Part shown: positions 63,521 to 64,000 of the stretch, piece by piece | Numbering within the stretch: the first letter of the stretch is position 1 | How the letters are laid out: each line of letters begins with the position of its first letter | Origin: Phyllobacterium sophorae | GTDB lineage: Bacteria; Pseudomonadota; Alphaproteobacteria; Rhizobiales; Rhizobiaceae | Reading direction: 5' to 3' | NCBI RefSeq assembly: GCF_003010965.1 | Contig: NZ_PGGM01000005.1 | Span: 186,001 to 250,000 of the forward strand | Length of the DNA stretch: 64,000 nucleotides | Position numbers and translations under genes: made by a program | Notes under the pieces: generated by a model | The model's input: the letters and a program-made list of their open reading frames with translations, nothing else | What the model was told of the DNA's origin: nothing | Database searches by the model: none

Positions 63521-64000
63521 ATGACTTCGCGCCTTAACACCCAAATCGAACTGACCTCCGAATTGATCGCGGCGGCAGCAGAGGCCAAGGCCTGGCCCTT
63601 CGAAGAGGCGCAGAAAATAATCAAACGCTATGAGAAGACCGGCTATCCCGACACGATCCTGTTCGAAACCGGCTACGGTCCGTCCGGCTTGCCCCATATC
63701 GGCACGTTCGGTGAGGTGGCGCGCACCTCGATGGTGCGCCATGCGTTTCGTGTTCTGACCAACGACAAAGTCAAGACCAAGCTGCTCTGTTTTTCCGATG
63801 ATATGGACGGGATGCGCAAGATCCCGGACAATGTACCGGATCGTTCGATCCTGGAGCCGCACCTGCACAAGCCACTGTCCGCGGTTCCCAATCCGTTTGG
63901 CGGCGACTACAGCAGTTTCGCCGACCACAACAATGTCATGTTGTGCCGCTTCCTCGATACATTCGGTTTCGACTACGAATTCGCCAGCGCAACGCAATAT
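63521..64000 (+). CDS. lysK: Lysyl-tRNA synthetase, class I (partial)
   Basis: 160 codons before the right edge; ATG 63521 follows [31 protein letters not shown], the ATP-binding HIGH-type motif [13 protein letters not shown] (residues about 53-65), [20 protein letters not shown] and [20 protein letters not shown] are typical of class I LysRS, the archaeal-type enzyme used by many alphaproteobacteria instead of the class II form. The rest lies beyond the window. Confidence 0.95.
   Translation, partial: MTSRLNTQIELTSELIAAAAEAKAWPFEEAQKIIKRYEKTGYPDTILFETGYGPSGLPHIGTFGEVARTSMVRHAFRVLTNDKVKTKLLCFSDDMDGMRKIPDNVPDRSILEPHLHKPLSAVPNPFGGDYSSFADHNNVMLCRFLDTFGFDYEFASATQY

Overview
The window looks like chromosome of an alphaproteobacterium of the Hyphomicrobiales (Rhizobiales), most likely a Phyllobacterium/Mesorhizobium/Brucella relative. 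The inference rests on gcrA with a cluster of GANTC sites upstream, a class I lysyl-tRNA synthetase, an Shemin-type 5-aminolevulinate synthase, a SAM-II riboswitch before metZ, a long dCTP deaminase, and the order murA - DUF2948 - hisD - UPF0262 - phosphatase - infA - maf - yacG - tRNA-Phe. No organism name can be read from the sequence alone.

Bases 1 to about 17,550 are accessory DNA and the most interesting part. They hold two intertwined systems. (a) On the minus strand (4154-9174) is a compact ribosomal-peptide (RiPP) type cluster: a BTAD/TPR regulator, two small proteins with the same N-terminal 'leader' (82 aa, and 166 aa ending in seven 13-residue repeats), a YcaO enzyme and a TfuA protein. 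(b) On the plus strand (9975-17545) is a type I secretion operon: two extremely Asp-rich, Cys-free proteins, an ABC exporter, an HlyD-like adaptor with an unusual N-terminal extension, a third acidic protein ending in a type I export-like tail, and a LuxR-type regulator with a degenerate receiver. A paralogous degenerate LuxR regulator (1535) and a large Asn/Gly/Asp-rich protein running off the left edge (1-857, minus) belong to the same theme. The accessory block ends at the 3' side of tRNA-Phe (17729-17804).

From 17,996 to 26,200 the window is core chromosome: two Gfo/Idh/MocA oxidoreductases, then the minus-strand housekeeping run yacG, maf, infA, phosphatase, UPF0262, hisD, DUF2948, murA. 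After tRNA-Thr come a secreted Gly-Asn protein, a TetR regulator divergent from a molybdenum aldehyde oxidoreductase operon (paoABC-like), a LysR/azoreductase divergent pair, galE, hemA, an AbrB-type membrane protein with an aminotransferase, and mscL.

From 39,400 to 64,000 are a solute-symporter/histidine-kinase/receiver hybrid (1162 aa) convergent with a NarL-type response regulator, proline iminopeptidase, several small conserved proteins, pyrD, a MATE transporter, a CAP/SCP lipoprotein, tRNA-Gly, dCTP deaminase, SAM-II riboswitch plus metZ, apaG, hslO-argF-argD (minus operon), gcrA, a PhoR-like kinase, ppk2, a membrane glycosyltransferase with an N-terminal extension, a periplasmic binding protein and the start of class I lysS at the right edge. 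Starts given here were chosen by ribosome-binding site and family length, and often lie inside a longer open frame.
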